This document shows, one piece after another, positions 47,109 to 54,903 of a stretch of DNA of 64,000 nucleotides; the stretch's first letter is position 1; each line of letters begins with the position of its first letter. Origin of the DNA: Clostridium sporogenes (GTDB taxonomy: Bacteria > Bacillota > Clostridia > Clostridiales > Clostridiaceae); the NCBI RefSeq assembly GCF_001020205.1, contig NZ_CP011663.1, positions 3,472,001 to 3,536,000 on the forward strand. Reading direction: 5' to 3'. The position numbers and the translations under genes are program-made. The notes beneath the pieces are model-generated. The model was not told where the DNA came from. It worked only from the letters and a program-made list of their open reading frames with translations, and did no database searches.

Positions 47109-47208
47109 TTTAACACCTCAATACTTTTTAATTTAAACATTATTATAATTATATTAGATTTTTGAAATTTTATCATAAATTATATATTAAAGTGCTTTAT
47201 AAAAAATA

Positions 47209-47243
47209 AATAAGCTCTTATATACATTAACTAAGAGCTTATT
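47209..47243 (-). terminator. Terminator of the phosphate butyryltransferase gene
   Basis: AATAAGCTCTTA pairs perfectly with TAAGAGCTTATT (47209-47220 with 47232-47243), about 50 bases past the stop, followed by a T-poor but A+T-rich tract. Confidence 0.65.
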
Positions 47244-47295
47244 TACTAAGTAATTTTAAACAACATTCATTATAATAATGTTAAGATGTACGAAT

Positions 47296-48198
47296 TTATT
47301 TATTACAAGATAATGCACCTAAAGCTATAGAATATAGTTTAGATTTTGCTGTATCTGATCTGGATACCAAAACTATAGGACATTTTGCTCCTACAACTAT
47401 TCCTGCATTTTCTGCTTTAGCTAAATATCCCATAGATTTAGCAAGAAAATTTCCTGATTCCATACTTGGAACTAAAAGTACATCTACATCCCCTGCTACT
47501 TCACTCTTTATTCCTTTATGTTCAGCTGCTTCTTTAGATATAGCATTATCCAGAGCTAATGGTCCATCTATAATACAACCCTTCAACTGCCCTCTTCTAT
47601 TCATCTGAGTTAATGCTGCAGCATCTATTGTAGATTGCATATTAGGATTTACCACTTCTACTGCACATATTGGTGATACTTTAGGGATTTGTATTCCTAA
47701 AGAATGTGCCACTTCTACTGCATTTTCTACAATAGCTATTTTTTCATTAAGTTCTGGATAAGGTACTATACCACCATCTGTTAAAAATAACAATTTATGA
47801 TAAGTTGGCACATCATATATCATTATATGAGATAATAAGTTTTTTCTCCTTAAATTTGCTTCTTTATTTAATACAGCCTTTAATAATTCTGCTGTTCCAA
47901 GCATTCCTTTCATTATAAAATCTGCTTTCCCCATAGTTATTAGTTGTACTGCCTTATTCGCAGCCTTTTTATTATTCTTTTCATCTATTATTTTTATATT
48001 GTTTATATCTAGACTTTCTTCCTTTGCTATAGCCTCTATTTTATCTATATCCCCTACTAAAATTGCATCTACAATTCCTAATTTTACTGCTTCAATTACA
48101 GAAATAAGAACTTCTCTATCTTGAGCCACTGCTACTGATAAAATTTTCTTTTCTTTATCTTTAGCTAAATTTATAAGATCTTTAAGTTTTTTTACCAT
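47296..48198 (-). CDS. ptb: Phosphate butyryltransferase (phosphotransbutyrylase) family
   Basis: This 300-residue enzyme of the phosphate acetyl/butyryltransferase family converts acyl-CoA to acyl-phosphate. It shows ILSVAVAQDREVLISVIEAV, DAILVGD, ADFIMKGMLGTAELLKAVL, FLTDGGIVPYPE, IDGPLALDNAIS and GDVDVLLVPSMESGN, as in clostridial Ptb. The ATG at 48198 has GGAGGAG upstream; a frame open to 48270 is rejected. Butyrate kinase, usually next to ptb, is absent here, so this may be a paralogue with another branched or short acyl substrate. Confidence 0.87.
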   Translation of the reverse strand: MVKKLKDLINLAKDKEKKILSVAVAQDREVLISVIEAVKLGIVDAILVGDIDKIEAIAKEESLDINNIKIIDEKNNKKAANKAVQLITMGKADFIMKGMLGTAELLKAVLNKEANLRRKNLLSHIMIYDVPTYHKLLFLTDGGIVPYPELNEKIAIVENAVEVAHSLGIQIPKVSPICAVEVVNPNMQSTIDAAALTQMNRRGQLKGCIIDGPLALDNAISKEAAEHKGIKSEVAGDVDVLLVPSMESGNFLAKSMGYLAKAENAGIVVGAKCPIVLVSRSDTAKSKLYSIALGALSCNK

Positions 48199-48657
48199 AA
48201 TAAACTCCTCCATTCCAATCCTTGTGTAATCCATTACAATAATTATTGTTCTTCTTTTAAAAAAAGTCAATATAATAGTTAGATTGCTAAACGACTACTA
48301 CCTCATTCCTTATATACTCTTAAATTACTCTATAGCCTAAAAATTTACTATTAATACCTTTTGCATAATTAGTTCAAGAACGTTTCAAATTAGAACAATT
48401 CTATAAAACTTTTATTACTATTAAAAAACTATTTTTTAATAGTTTTTTCATTATATAAATTTTATAATCTATAAAATAATTTTAAGGTTCAGATAAAATT
48501 TTGTTGTAAAAAAATTCTACTCTTCATCTGAACCTTAAAAAACTTATTTATATAACATAAACTATTCTTTGTAAATCAACACATAGCTATCTAATTATAT
48601 AATATCTTGTATCATAATAAAAATACAATAACATATACCTATTTAAAGCATAACTAT
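48199..48657. other. 459-base intergenic region with two hairpins
   Basis: No gene is seen. A stem AAAAAACTATT/AATAGTTTTTT lies at 48423-48449. A 14-bp stem TTTAAGGTTCAGAT/ATCTGAACCTTAAA lies at 48481-48539 and is probably the terminator of the FMN enzyme gene on the minus strand. Confidence 0.65.
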
Positions 48658-49671
48658 CTAGTATATTATCTTTCCATCTATGTCTTTTATACTGTTACAT
48701 CCTGTTAAAACCATGGCTGATTTTAATTCACTTTTTAAACTTTCAACATAGATTTTTACCCCTTCCCTTTCTCCACCAAAGGAAGCTGTTACAAAGGGTC
48801 TTCCTATTAATACTGCGTCTGCTCCTAAAGCTATCATTTTTAATATATCTACACCAGTTCTTACACCACCATCTGCTAATATGGTTACTTTCCCTTTAAC
48901 TGCCTCTGCAATTTCAGGTAATACATCCGCTACCCCTGGAGTTTGATCTAAAACTCTACCACCATGATTTGATACTACAATAGCATCTACTCCTGCTTCT
49001 ACAGCTAGCTTAGCATCCTCAACAGTCATTATTCCTTTTAATATAAAAGGTAATTTAGTACTTTTCACTATTTCTTTTATTTCTTCTACAGTTTTTGGAC
49101 CCACTGGCTTTCCATGAAGAGCTAAAGTTATAAGTCCTGCTGCATCTATATCCATACCAACAGCATAAGCACCTGCTTCTTCTGCTAATTTTATTTTACT
49201 TATTACATTATCATTTTCCCAAGGTTTTATTATTGCTATGCCTTCTCCATTAAATTTTTTTAACTCATCTAAATTTGTAATTAAGAAAGAATCTACTGCA
49301 GTATCTCCTACCATTGGATATATACCTGCATCTCTGCATCCACCAATTACCCAAGATATATATTCTTCTTCTGTAAACTTACCACCCATATTTAAAGTAG
49401 TTCCTGATACTGGAGCTGCAAAAATAGGCATGTCCATCTTCTTTCCAAATAACTCTACACTTATATCTGGACTCTTTGCATCATGAATCAATCTCATATT
49501 TAATTTATATGAATCTAATGCATCTATATTTATAGTAAACGCATCTCCTGTACCTTTACCACCCATACCAGGCACTTCACCACTACAGGTTTTTCCATTA
49601 CATACTTTACACACTCTACAACTTCCATTTAAATTTTCACGTGCATTTTTTAACACTTCTTTGTAATTCAT
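48658..49671 (-). CDS. FMN-dependent alpha-hydroxy-acid dehydrogenase/oxidase
   Basis: This 337-residue TIM-barrel flavoprotein has the family motifs IFAAPVSGTTLNMGG, PFILKGIMTVEDAKLAVEAG (active-site lysine strand), VVSNHGGRVLDQTPG (catalytic His and Arg) and ILADGGVRTGVDILKMIALGADAVLIGRPF. The N-terminus has a Cys-rich stretch CRVCKVCNGKTC (about 18-29) not found in classical lactate or glycolate oxidases, which might bind metal or join an electron-transfer partner. In an anaerobe a dehydrogenase role is more likely than an oxidase role (inference). The ATG follows GGAGGAT. Confidence 0.87.
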   Translation of the reverse strand: MNYKEVLKNARENLNGSCRVCKVCNGKTCSGEVPGMGGKGTGDAFTINIDALDSYKLNMRLIHDAKSPDISVELFGKKMDMPIFAAPVSGTTLNMGGKFTEEEYISWVIGGCRDAGIYPMVGDTAVDSFLITNLDELKKFNGEGIAIIKPWENDNVISKIKLAEEAGAYAVGMDIDAAGLITLALHGKPVGPKTVEEIKEIVKSTKLPFILKGIMTVEDAKLAVEAGVDAIVVSNHGGRVLDQTPGVADVLPEIAEAVKGKVTILADGGVRTGVDILKMIALGADAVLIGRPFVTASFGGEREGVKIYVESLKSELKSAMVLTGCNSIKDIDGKIIY

Positions 49672-49984
49672 TTTATTATCCTCCTTCTTAAAACGCCGAT
49701 AACTTAAAATTATTTAACTAATAACTTCATTATATAATATATAAAATTTAAAATACAGATTTTTGTTGGAATACAATAAAAACTCTGTAACATCTTAATT
49801 TGTAATTAGAGATCTTATATTAGTGTCCATCATTTTTACTATTATATCCTATAATTACAGTGTGTCCTTCTATTATTTTTAAGTATTCTAAATCTATCTT
49901 TATATATGCTAATAAATTATTTTCTTTACTAATAGCAAAATATATCTACATACATTTCAAAATGTATGCAGATATATTTTTTCA
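49672..49984. other. 313-base intergenic region with a gadB terminator
   Basis: No gene is seen. A long stem (AAAATATATCT...AGATATATTTT, 49937-49980) ends five bases past the gadB stop and is followed by a T run on the minus strand. The rest shows nothing recognisable. Confidence 0.7.
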
Positions 49985-51391
49985 TTAGCACACCCCTGAA
50001 GAACCTTTTCCTAATTTAATATAATTAGAAGATTCTGATTCTAAAAGTAATTCTATAGTTTTAAGCACATCTTCATATAATTGTTCTGCCATGGCATAAT
50101 TAAACCCTACTCTCAACACTATTCTTATTACTATTTCATCTTCAAAAGGTACTGGTAAAGGATAAGCAGGTATACTCCATCCATAAATTTTTATTTTATA
50201 AGCTATCTTAGCTAAATCTAAACCCATATCTTTTGCTTCTTGTGTAAGCTTCAGTATAACAATAGGTATACCTGGTGAATTTTTCACAACTTCAAAAATT
50301 TCATTTCCTAATACTTTTAAAGTATAAAATTTCTCCATAAGATAATGCTGAATATCAAAAAGATATTTTATAATTTCCTCATATCCTTGTCTCCCCAATC
50401 TGGTTAAATTATAGTATTGGGCTATTATATTGCTAGCATTTTTAGAAAAATTCAAGGAAAAATCATCTTGTTCCCCTCCAAGATAATTAACCTTAAATAC
50501 CAACTCTTCATCTATATCTTCTCTATTTCTCCAAATAGCCCAACCTAAACCTGCATATACCATTCCATACTTATGACCGGAAATATTTATTGATTTAACC
50601 CATTTAAGTCTAAAATCCCAAGGTATCTTTTTTTGTTTATCACAAAATGGAGCTACAAAACCACCACTTGCAGCATCAACGTGAATAGGTACTTTCCATT
50701 GATGATTACTGTTATAGTTATCTACTATATCATTTAACGCCTTAATATTATCATAATTTCCTGTAAATGTATCCCCTAAAATTCCTACTATACATATAGT
50801 TCTATCACTAATTTTCCTTGCTACTTCAACAAAATTTATTCTGTTGTCTGAACCCACAGGTATTATTATAGGTTTAACTTCAAAATACTTAGCGAATTTC
50901 TCCCAACAAACTTGAACATTACTGCCAAATATGATCTCAGGCGCTCCAATATCTAGTCCATCCCACCACTTTTTCCATTTAAATTTGTAATTCAACCCCG
51001 CCAATAAAGCAGCTTCTGTAGAGCCTATCGTACTAGTACCTGTGGGTTTATCACACCTACCTGCATTATATAAATTAGCTAATATAGAAACACATCTCTT
51101 TTCTAACTCATTAGTTTCTGGATATATGAGCTTATCTATATAATTGATATCTAAATAATCTTTAAATACTTCTGTTCCTGTTGGTTCCATCCATGTAGTT
51201 ACAAAGGTTGCTAAATTTAATTGTGGATTTGAATCATAATATTCTTCAGAATTTATGATTTGATAAGCCTCTTCTGCACTTATTTTTTTATCATTTATAT
51301 TTCCTATTGGCGGAAAACTTGGAGTAAATATACCTTCTCTACAACATTTATTAATATCTAAACTACTTGTGCATATTGAATTAACAAGCAT
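49985..51391 (-). CDS. gadB: Glutamate decarboxylase
   Basis: This 468-residue PLP enzyme converts glutamate to GABA, using a proton, and commonly serves acid resistance. It has LNLATFVTTWMEPTGTEVFKD, CDKPTGTSTIGSTEAALLAGL, VHVDAASGGFVAPFCD and the PLP-lysine motif SINISGHKYGMVYAGLGW; length and end (NYAMAEQLYEDVL) are normal. The ATG follows AAGGAG. No glutamate/GABA antiporter (gadC) is adjacent, so export must be encoded elsewhere or the enzyme serves another purpose. Confidence 0.94.
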   Translation of the reverse strand: MLVNSICTSSLDINKCCREGIFTPSFPPIGNINDKKISAEEAYQIINSEEYYDSNPQLNLATFVTTWMEPTGTEVFKDYLDINYIDKLIYPETNELEKRCVSILANLYNAGRCDKPTGTSTIGSTEAALLAGLNYKFKWKKWWDGLDIGAPEIIFGSNVQVCWEKFAKYFEVKPIIIPVGSDNRINFVEVARKISDRTICIVGILGDTFTGNYDNIKALNDIVDNYNSNHQWKVPIHVDAASGGFVAPFCDKQKKIPWDFRLKWVKSINISGHKYGMVYAGLGWAIWRNREDIDEELVFKVNYLGGEQDDFSLNFSKNASNIIAQYYNLTRLGRQGYEEIIKYLFDIQHYLMEKFYTLKVLGNEIFEVVKNSPGIPIVILKLTQEAKDMGLDLAKIAYKIKIYGWSIPAYPLPVPFEDEIVIRIVLRVGFNYAMAEQLYEDVLKTIELLLESESSNYIKLGKGSSGVC

Positions 51392-51540
51392 TACAATCTC
51401 CTTTTCAAAATATTCCTATATTAATTTATGATATTTTTTAACCTTATATGCAAACAAGTGCTTAGTAATCAATCCAATTATATTTAACAATTTATGAATA
51501 ATCACTATCTAATTCAAAATTTTTAGACTATACATAATAA

Positions 51541-51587
51541 AAAACTAGGTATAAATATTCTTTATTATAATATTTATACCTAGTTTA
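51541..51587. terminator. Terminator downstream of the small membrane protein
   Basis: AAACTAGGTATAAATA pairs with TATTTATACCTAGTTT with T-rich flanks, just past the stop at 51591 on the minus strand. Confidence 0.75.
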
Positions 51588-51590
51588 ATT

Positions 51591-51827
51591 TTATAAAAAT
51601 TTTGAAATAACAATTTGTGTTATATAATAAACTATTAAATTATATATGAAAGCAGTAGTACAACAAATTATTAAAAGTTTTATTGCCTTTTTATTTTTTT
51701 CTTCTATATTACTTTTATATAATTTTATAGTTTTATATGCTCCTATTCCACCAATACACCATCCTACTACTCCCTCCACGGATAAGATTGGTATTATAAG
51801 ATACATCAAAAGTAATATCCATATCAT
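51591..51827 (-). CDS. Small membrane protein of unknown function
   Basis: This 78-residue protein has an N-terminal hydrophobic stretch (MIWILLLMYLIIPIL), a Gly-rich segment (GVVGWCIGGIGAYK) and a C-terminal hydrophobic segment (LLIICCTTAFIYNLIVYYI). The GGGAG site lies inside the last codons of the LtaS-type gene, whose stop precedes this ATG by two bases. The two are therefore probably translationally coupled. I do not recognise the family; a helper of the synthase is possible. A frame on the opposite strand here has no such site. Confidence 0.65.
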   Translation of the reverse strand: MIWILLLMYLIIPILSVEGVVGWCIGGIGAYKTIKLYKSNIEEKNKKAIKLLIICCTTAFIYNLIVYYITQIVISKFL

Positions 51828-51829
51828 CC

Positions 51830-53662
51830 TTAAAAACTCCCTTTAAAATAATTAGCTTTTATCATATTGTTTGAAATTCTTATTACATCAATATAATTTT
51901 TCTTTTCTTCATTTGAAATTTCTTTTCCTCTATAAGTTTTGTCCGTTAAAACTGTATAATCTAAATTAGTATTCAAAAGATTTCTGCCTAAAGCAGTGTT
52001 TATGTATTTATTCTCATCTATCCCCATAAGATAGCTTATAGTTGGGAGGAAATCTACCTGTCCTCCATTTGTTTTAATTTCTTTCCCTTTTATATCTTTT
52101 GAGTAAATTATCAAAGGAACTCTCCTATCATTATTTCTCCATCTTTCTGGTATCCCTTTAAGGTTTTGTGTTTCTTCATTAAAAAACTTATGAAGTCCTT
52201 CATGATCTCCATAAATAGCTATAACCGTATTTCTCATCATTCCTTTTTTATCAAGTTCTTTTATAAATCTTCCTATCATTTCATCTGTATAATGTGCTGC
52301 TTCTATAAAGGCACCTGTCTTTGTCCCCTTTAATTCTTTAGGAATATTAATCTTAACCTTATTCTTAGGAATATTAAAAGGACTATGACTGCTTGCAGTT
52401 ATCATAAATGTATAATATGGTTCCCTGTGATTTTCTATCTTTTTTACTGATTGTGATAAAAAGCTTTCATCACTTAAACACAAACCTAATATTTCATCTT
52501 TATTAAATTTTGATATATCTACACAGGTGTCAAATCCCATATGCCTCTCAGATACCATCCAATTCCAATAATTTCCCTTTTCTCCATGCATAGAATAAGT
52601 ACTGTATTTTTGCTCCTTTAAAAGCTTAGGTAATGAATTATAATCGTTATATGGGTAAGTAAAACTACTAGTACCTGCTATTGGAGGAAACATAGAATTA
52701 TTTGAAACAAAAACCCCATCAGAGGTTGTTCCACTAAAGGTTTGTTCATGATAATTAGAAAAATATATTGAATTGTTAAGTAACTTATTTAGGGTCGGAG
52801 TTATTTCTTGTCCATTTATCTTCTCATTTATAATAAAATTTTCTAAAGACTCTACTTGTATAACAATTAAATTCTTCCCTTTAAAAATACCACTATAATT
52901 ATTTTTAGTAAGCCCTTTTTCCTTTGAATTAAAGTAAGTTTTTATTTCACTTTTTTCTTCATCTGATAAATTATAAACTTGTTTATCCTCTCTATATTTG
53001 TGGAAATCAAATAGATGATATCCTAATGGTGATAGATTATAGATTTCTTGATTTTGAGACCAAGTTCTTTTAAATAAAGTTTGACAAACATAGCCTCTTC
53101 CAAGTTTATCTACTTTAATATGAGCATATCCTATGTATAAGATAGGCACTATGAGTAATAGTGCAAACTTTCTTAAACTCCATTTATCATTATTATTGTA
53201 AAAATCCTTAACAAACATTATTATCAATATTAATGGATTTACAATAAATATCAAATCTATTGTTCTAAACATAGCTAATATACTAGATGATAATCCCTCT
53301 AAGTTATCTACCATATCAAACATATAACAATTTAAAAATGAGCTATAACTTCTGTAGTACCATAAATCAAATATTAAAAGCACAGAAATCATTATATTTA
53401 TTATTATAAGAAATACTTTCTGGCCTCTCCCATTAAATAAAAAAGCAAAAGAATATGGAATTAAAATAAAAGCTATATATATCAATATAGGAGGTATACC
53501 TAAAAAAGCACTTCTAAAATCTATACTTACTGCATTACCATCTGATAAAATTAATAGAAATAAAACATACTCTACAAAAGTACCTATTACTACTGTCAAA
53601 AAAAATTTATTTTCTAATAGCTCTTTTATATTTTTATACAAAGAACAAAGTATCATTTCCAT
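51830..53662 (-). CDS. LTA synthase family sulfatase (LtaS type)
   Basis: This 610-residue protein has five N-terminal membrane segments (to about residue 200) and an extracellular alkaline-phosphatase-fold domain. Key parts are LIVIQVESLENFI (metal Glu), the nucleophile threonine in FSGTTSDGVFVSNNS, SMHGEKGNYWNW, and AIYGDHEGLHKF with the metal Asp/His. These enzymes polymerise glycerol phosphate from phosphatidylglycerol or decorate surface glycans with phosphoglycerol. The ATG follows GAGGAG. It is distant from the polysaccharide locus, so its acceptor is unknown. Confidence 0.9.
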   Translation of the reverse strand: MEMILCSLYKNIKELLENKFFLTVVIGTFVEYVLFLLILSDGNAVSIDFRSAFLGIPPILIYIAFILIPYSFAFLFNGRGQKVFLIIINIMISVLLIFDLWYYRSYSSFLNCYMFDMVDNLEGLSSSILAMFRTIDLIFIVNPLILIIMFVKDFYNNNDKWSLRKFALLLIVPILYIGYAHIKVDKLGRGYVCQTLFKRTWSQNQEIYNLSPLGYHLFDFHKYREDKQVYNLSDEEKSEIKTYFNSKEKGLTKNNYSGIFKGKNLIVIQVESLENFIINEKINGQEITPTLNKLLNNSIYFSNYHEQTFSGTTSDGVFVSNNSMFPPIAGTSSFTYPYNDYNSLPKLLKEQKYSTYSMHGEKGNYWNWMVSERHMGFDTCVDISKFNKDEILGLCLSDESFLSQSVKKIENHREPYYTFMITASSHSPFNIPKNKVKINIPKELKGTKTGAFIEAAHYTDEMIGRFIKELDKKGMMRNTVIAIYGDHEGLHKFFNEETQNLKGIPERWRNNDRRVPLIIYSKDIKGKEIKTNGGQVDFLPTISYLMGIDENKYINTALGRNLLNTNLDYTVLTDKTYRGKEISNEEKKNYIDVIRISNNMIKANYFKGSF

Positions 53663-54260
53663 AAATCAAATCTCCTCAATCTAAATACATTATCGCTGTA
53701 ATATTTGCTAAAATTAAAATTTTGTAAAATTTATCTAATGTGTTCAAATTTTTAGCTTTGATATCATATTTTCCCCTCCTTTCCTTACATGTTAATTAAA
53801 TTATAAACATAAATTTATAATCAATCATAAAGGAACTCTTAAAAAACACTTAATTTTAACTATCTGATTTATACTAAATTTCCTTAACTGTTTTTATTAA
53901 TAAATAGCTTGTACCTATTTTACACATTAGATTTGTTAAATTGCTTATATAAAAATATAAGCTAAAATTTCATTTAGTTTATCGGTAGCTATAGCAATTA
54001 ATTAAACAAGTATAATTATCCAATTTTATCTTTATGAATTTAAATTTCAGATTATTTCTATAGTTTGTAAACACAAAAATTTTATAGAAAATTTTCTGTA
54101 AAAATATAAATTTCATTTCAGTAAATTTTCCACCTACATATTTAGTTATAAACTTTCTTTATATATTACTTCCTTCTAATTTCAATTCAAAATTAAAATA
54201 AATTAAGGATGTAGATTTATTTGTGTAAAAACAAATTTATCTACATCCCCAAATTATTAA
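53663..54260. other. 598-base intergenic region upstream of the LtaS-type gene
   Basis: No full gene is seen. On the minus strand a very strong AGGAGGGG site precedes ATG at 53767 with only seven codons (MISKLKI, stop at 53744). A small stem AGCTTATATT/ATATAAGC lies near 53940-53963. A 17-18-bp hairpin (54207-54248) at the right end is the DUF523 terminator. The remainder is featureless A+T-rich DNA. Confidence 0.6.
54207..54248 (-). terminator. Terminator of the DUF523 gene
   Basis: GGATGTAGATTTATTTGT (54207-54224) pairs with ACAAATTTATCTACATCC (54231-54248) with one mismatch, 12 bases past the stop. Confidence 0.85.
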
Positions 54261-54719
54261 TTAAAATTTAGACATAAATTCATCTTCCTCTGTATAAACC
54301 TTTATTCCATTTCTAGTTAATAGTTCTGCTGTTACACCATTCCCATCTTTTTTGTTACCTGAAAAAGTACCATCATATATTTTTCCAAACCCACAAGATG
54401 GACTTCTAGACTTTAGTATAGCTATTTTAGCTCCACATTCCTTTGCTATTTTTAAAGTTTCATAGGCTCCCTTTAAAAATTCCTTTGTAGCATCATCGCC
54501 CTCTGGTCCTATGATATTAGCTTTTCCATCTAATACATCTGCTCCTGTAGCATTATTTATTTCATGAGCTGCCCTTGGTGTTTGTTGCCCACCTAGTTGT
54601 TCTGGACAAACTAAGACAGCCCTTCCTTCTCTAAAAAGTTTTAATGCTTTTTCATTTAAATTATTTCCGCCATTATACTTACAGTTAACTCCACAGAGAC
54701 AAGCACTTATTAATATCAT
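54261..54719 (-). CDS. DUF523 family protein
   Basis: This 152-residue protein has all DUF523 signatures: ISACLCGVNCKYNGGNN at the N-terminus, VLVCPEQLGGQQTPR, GAYETLKIAKECGAKIAILKSRSPSCGFGKIYDGTFSG and a C-terminal RNGIKVYTEED. The conserved cysteines (CLCGVNC and SPSCG) suggest metal or sulfur chemistry, but no role is established to my knowledge. The ATG follows GAAGGA. Single-gene unit. Confidence 0.9.
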   Translation of the reverse strand: MILISACLCGVNCKYNGGNNLNEKALKLFREGRAVLVCPEQLGGQQTPRAAHEINNATGADVLDGKANIIGPEGDDATKEFLKGAYETLKIAKECGAKIAILKSRSPSCGFGKIYDGTFSGNKKDGNGVTAELLTRNGIKVYTEEDEFMSKF

Positions 54720-54840
54720 AAAATTCCTTCTTCCCCTTGTATCTAGTGAATATATACACTAAATATGCTATTTTTTATTTTTTAAACTAAATCTAAAAAT
54801 ACGTTCTTTAATTCTAAATTTTGAAACCCTCTAAAAAAAA

Positions 54841-54900
54841 CAATTTGATAGCTTAGATTTTAGTAAAAAAGTTCATCTAAACCTAAGCTATCTAATTTAA
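54841..54900 (-). terminator. Terminator of mutS2
   Basis: GATAGCTTAGATTT (54847-54860) pairs with AAACCTAAGCTATC (54879-54892) with one mismatch, about 12 bases past the stop, followed by T residues on the minus strand. Confidence 0.7.
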
Positions 54901-54903
54901 AAT

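Noticed and set aside
51646..51846. Plus-strand frame of 66 codons opposite the small membrane protein
   Set aside because: The minus-strand frame has a Shine-Dalgarno in the end of the LtaS-type gene and near-overlap coupling; the plus frame has neither.
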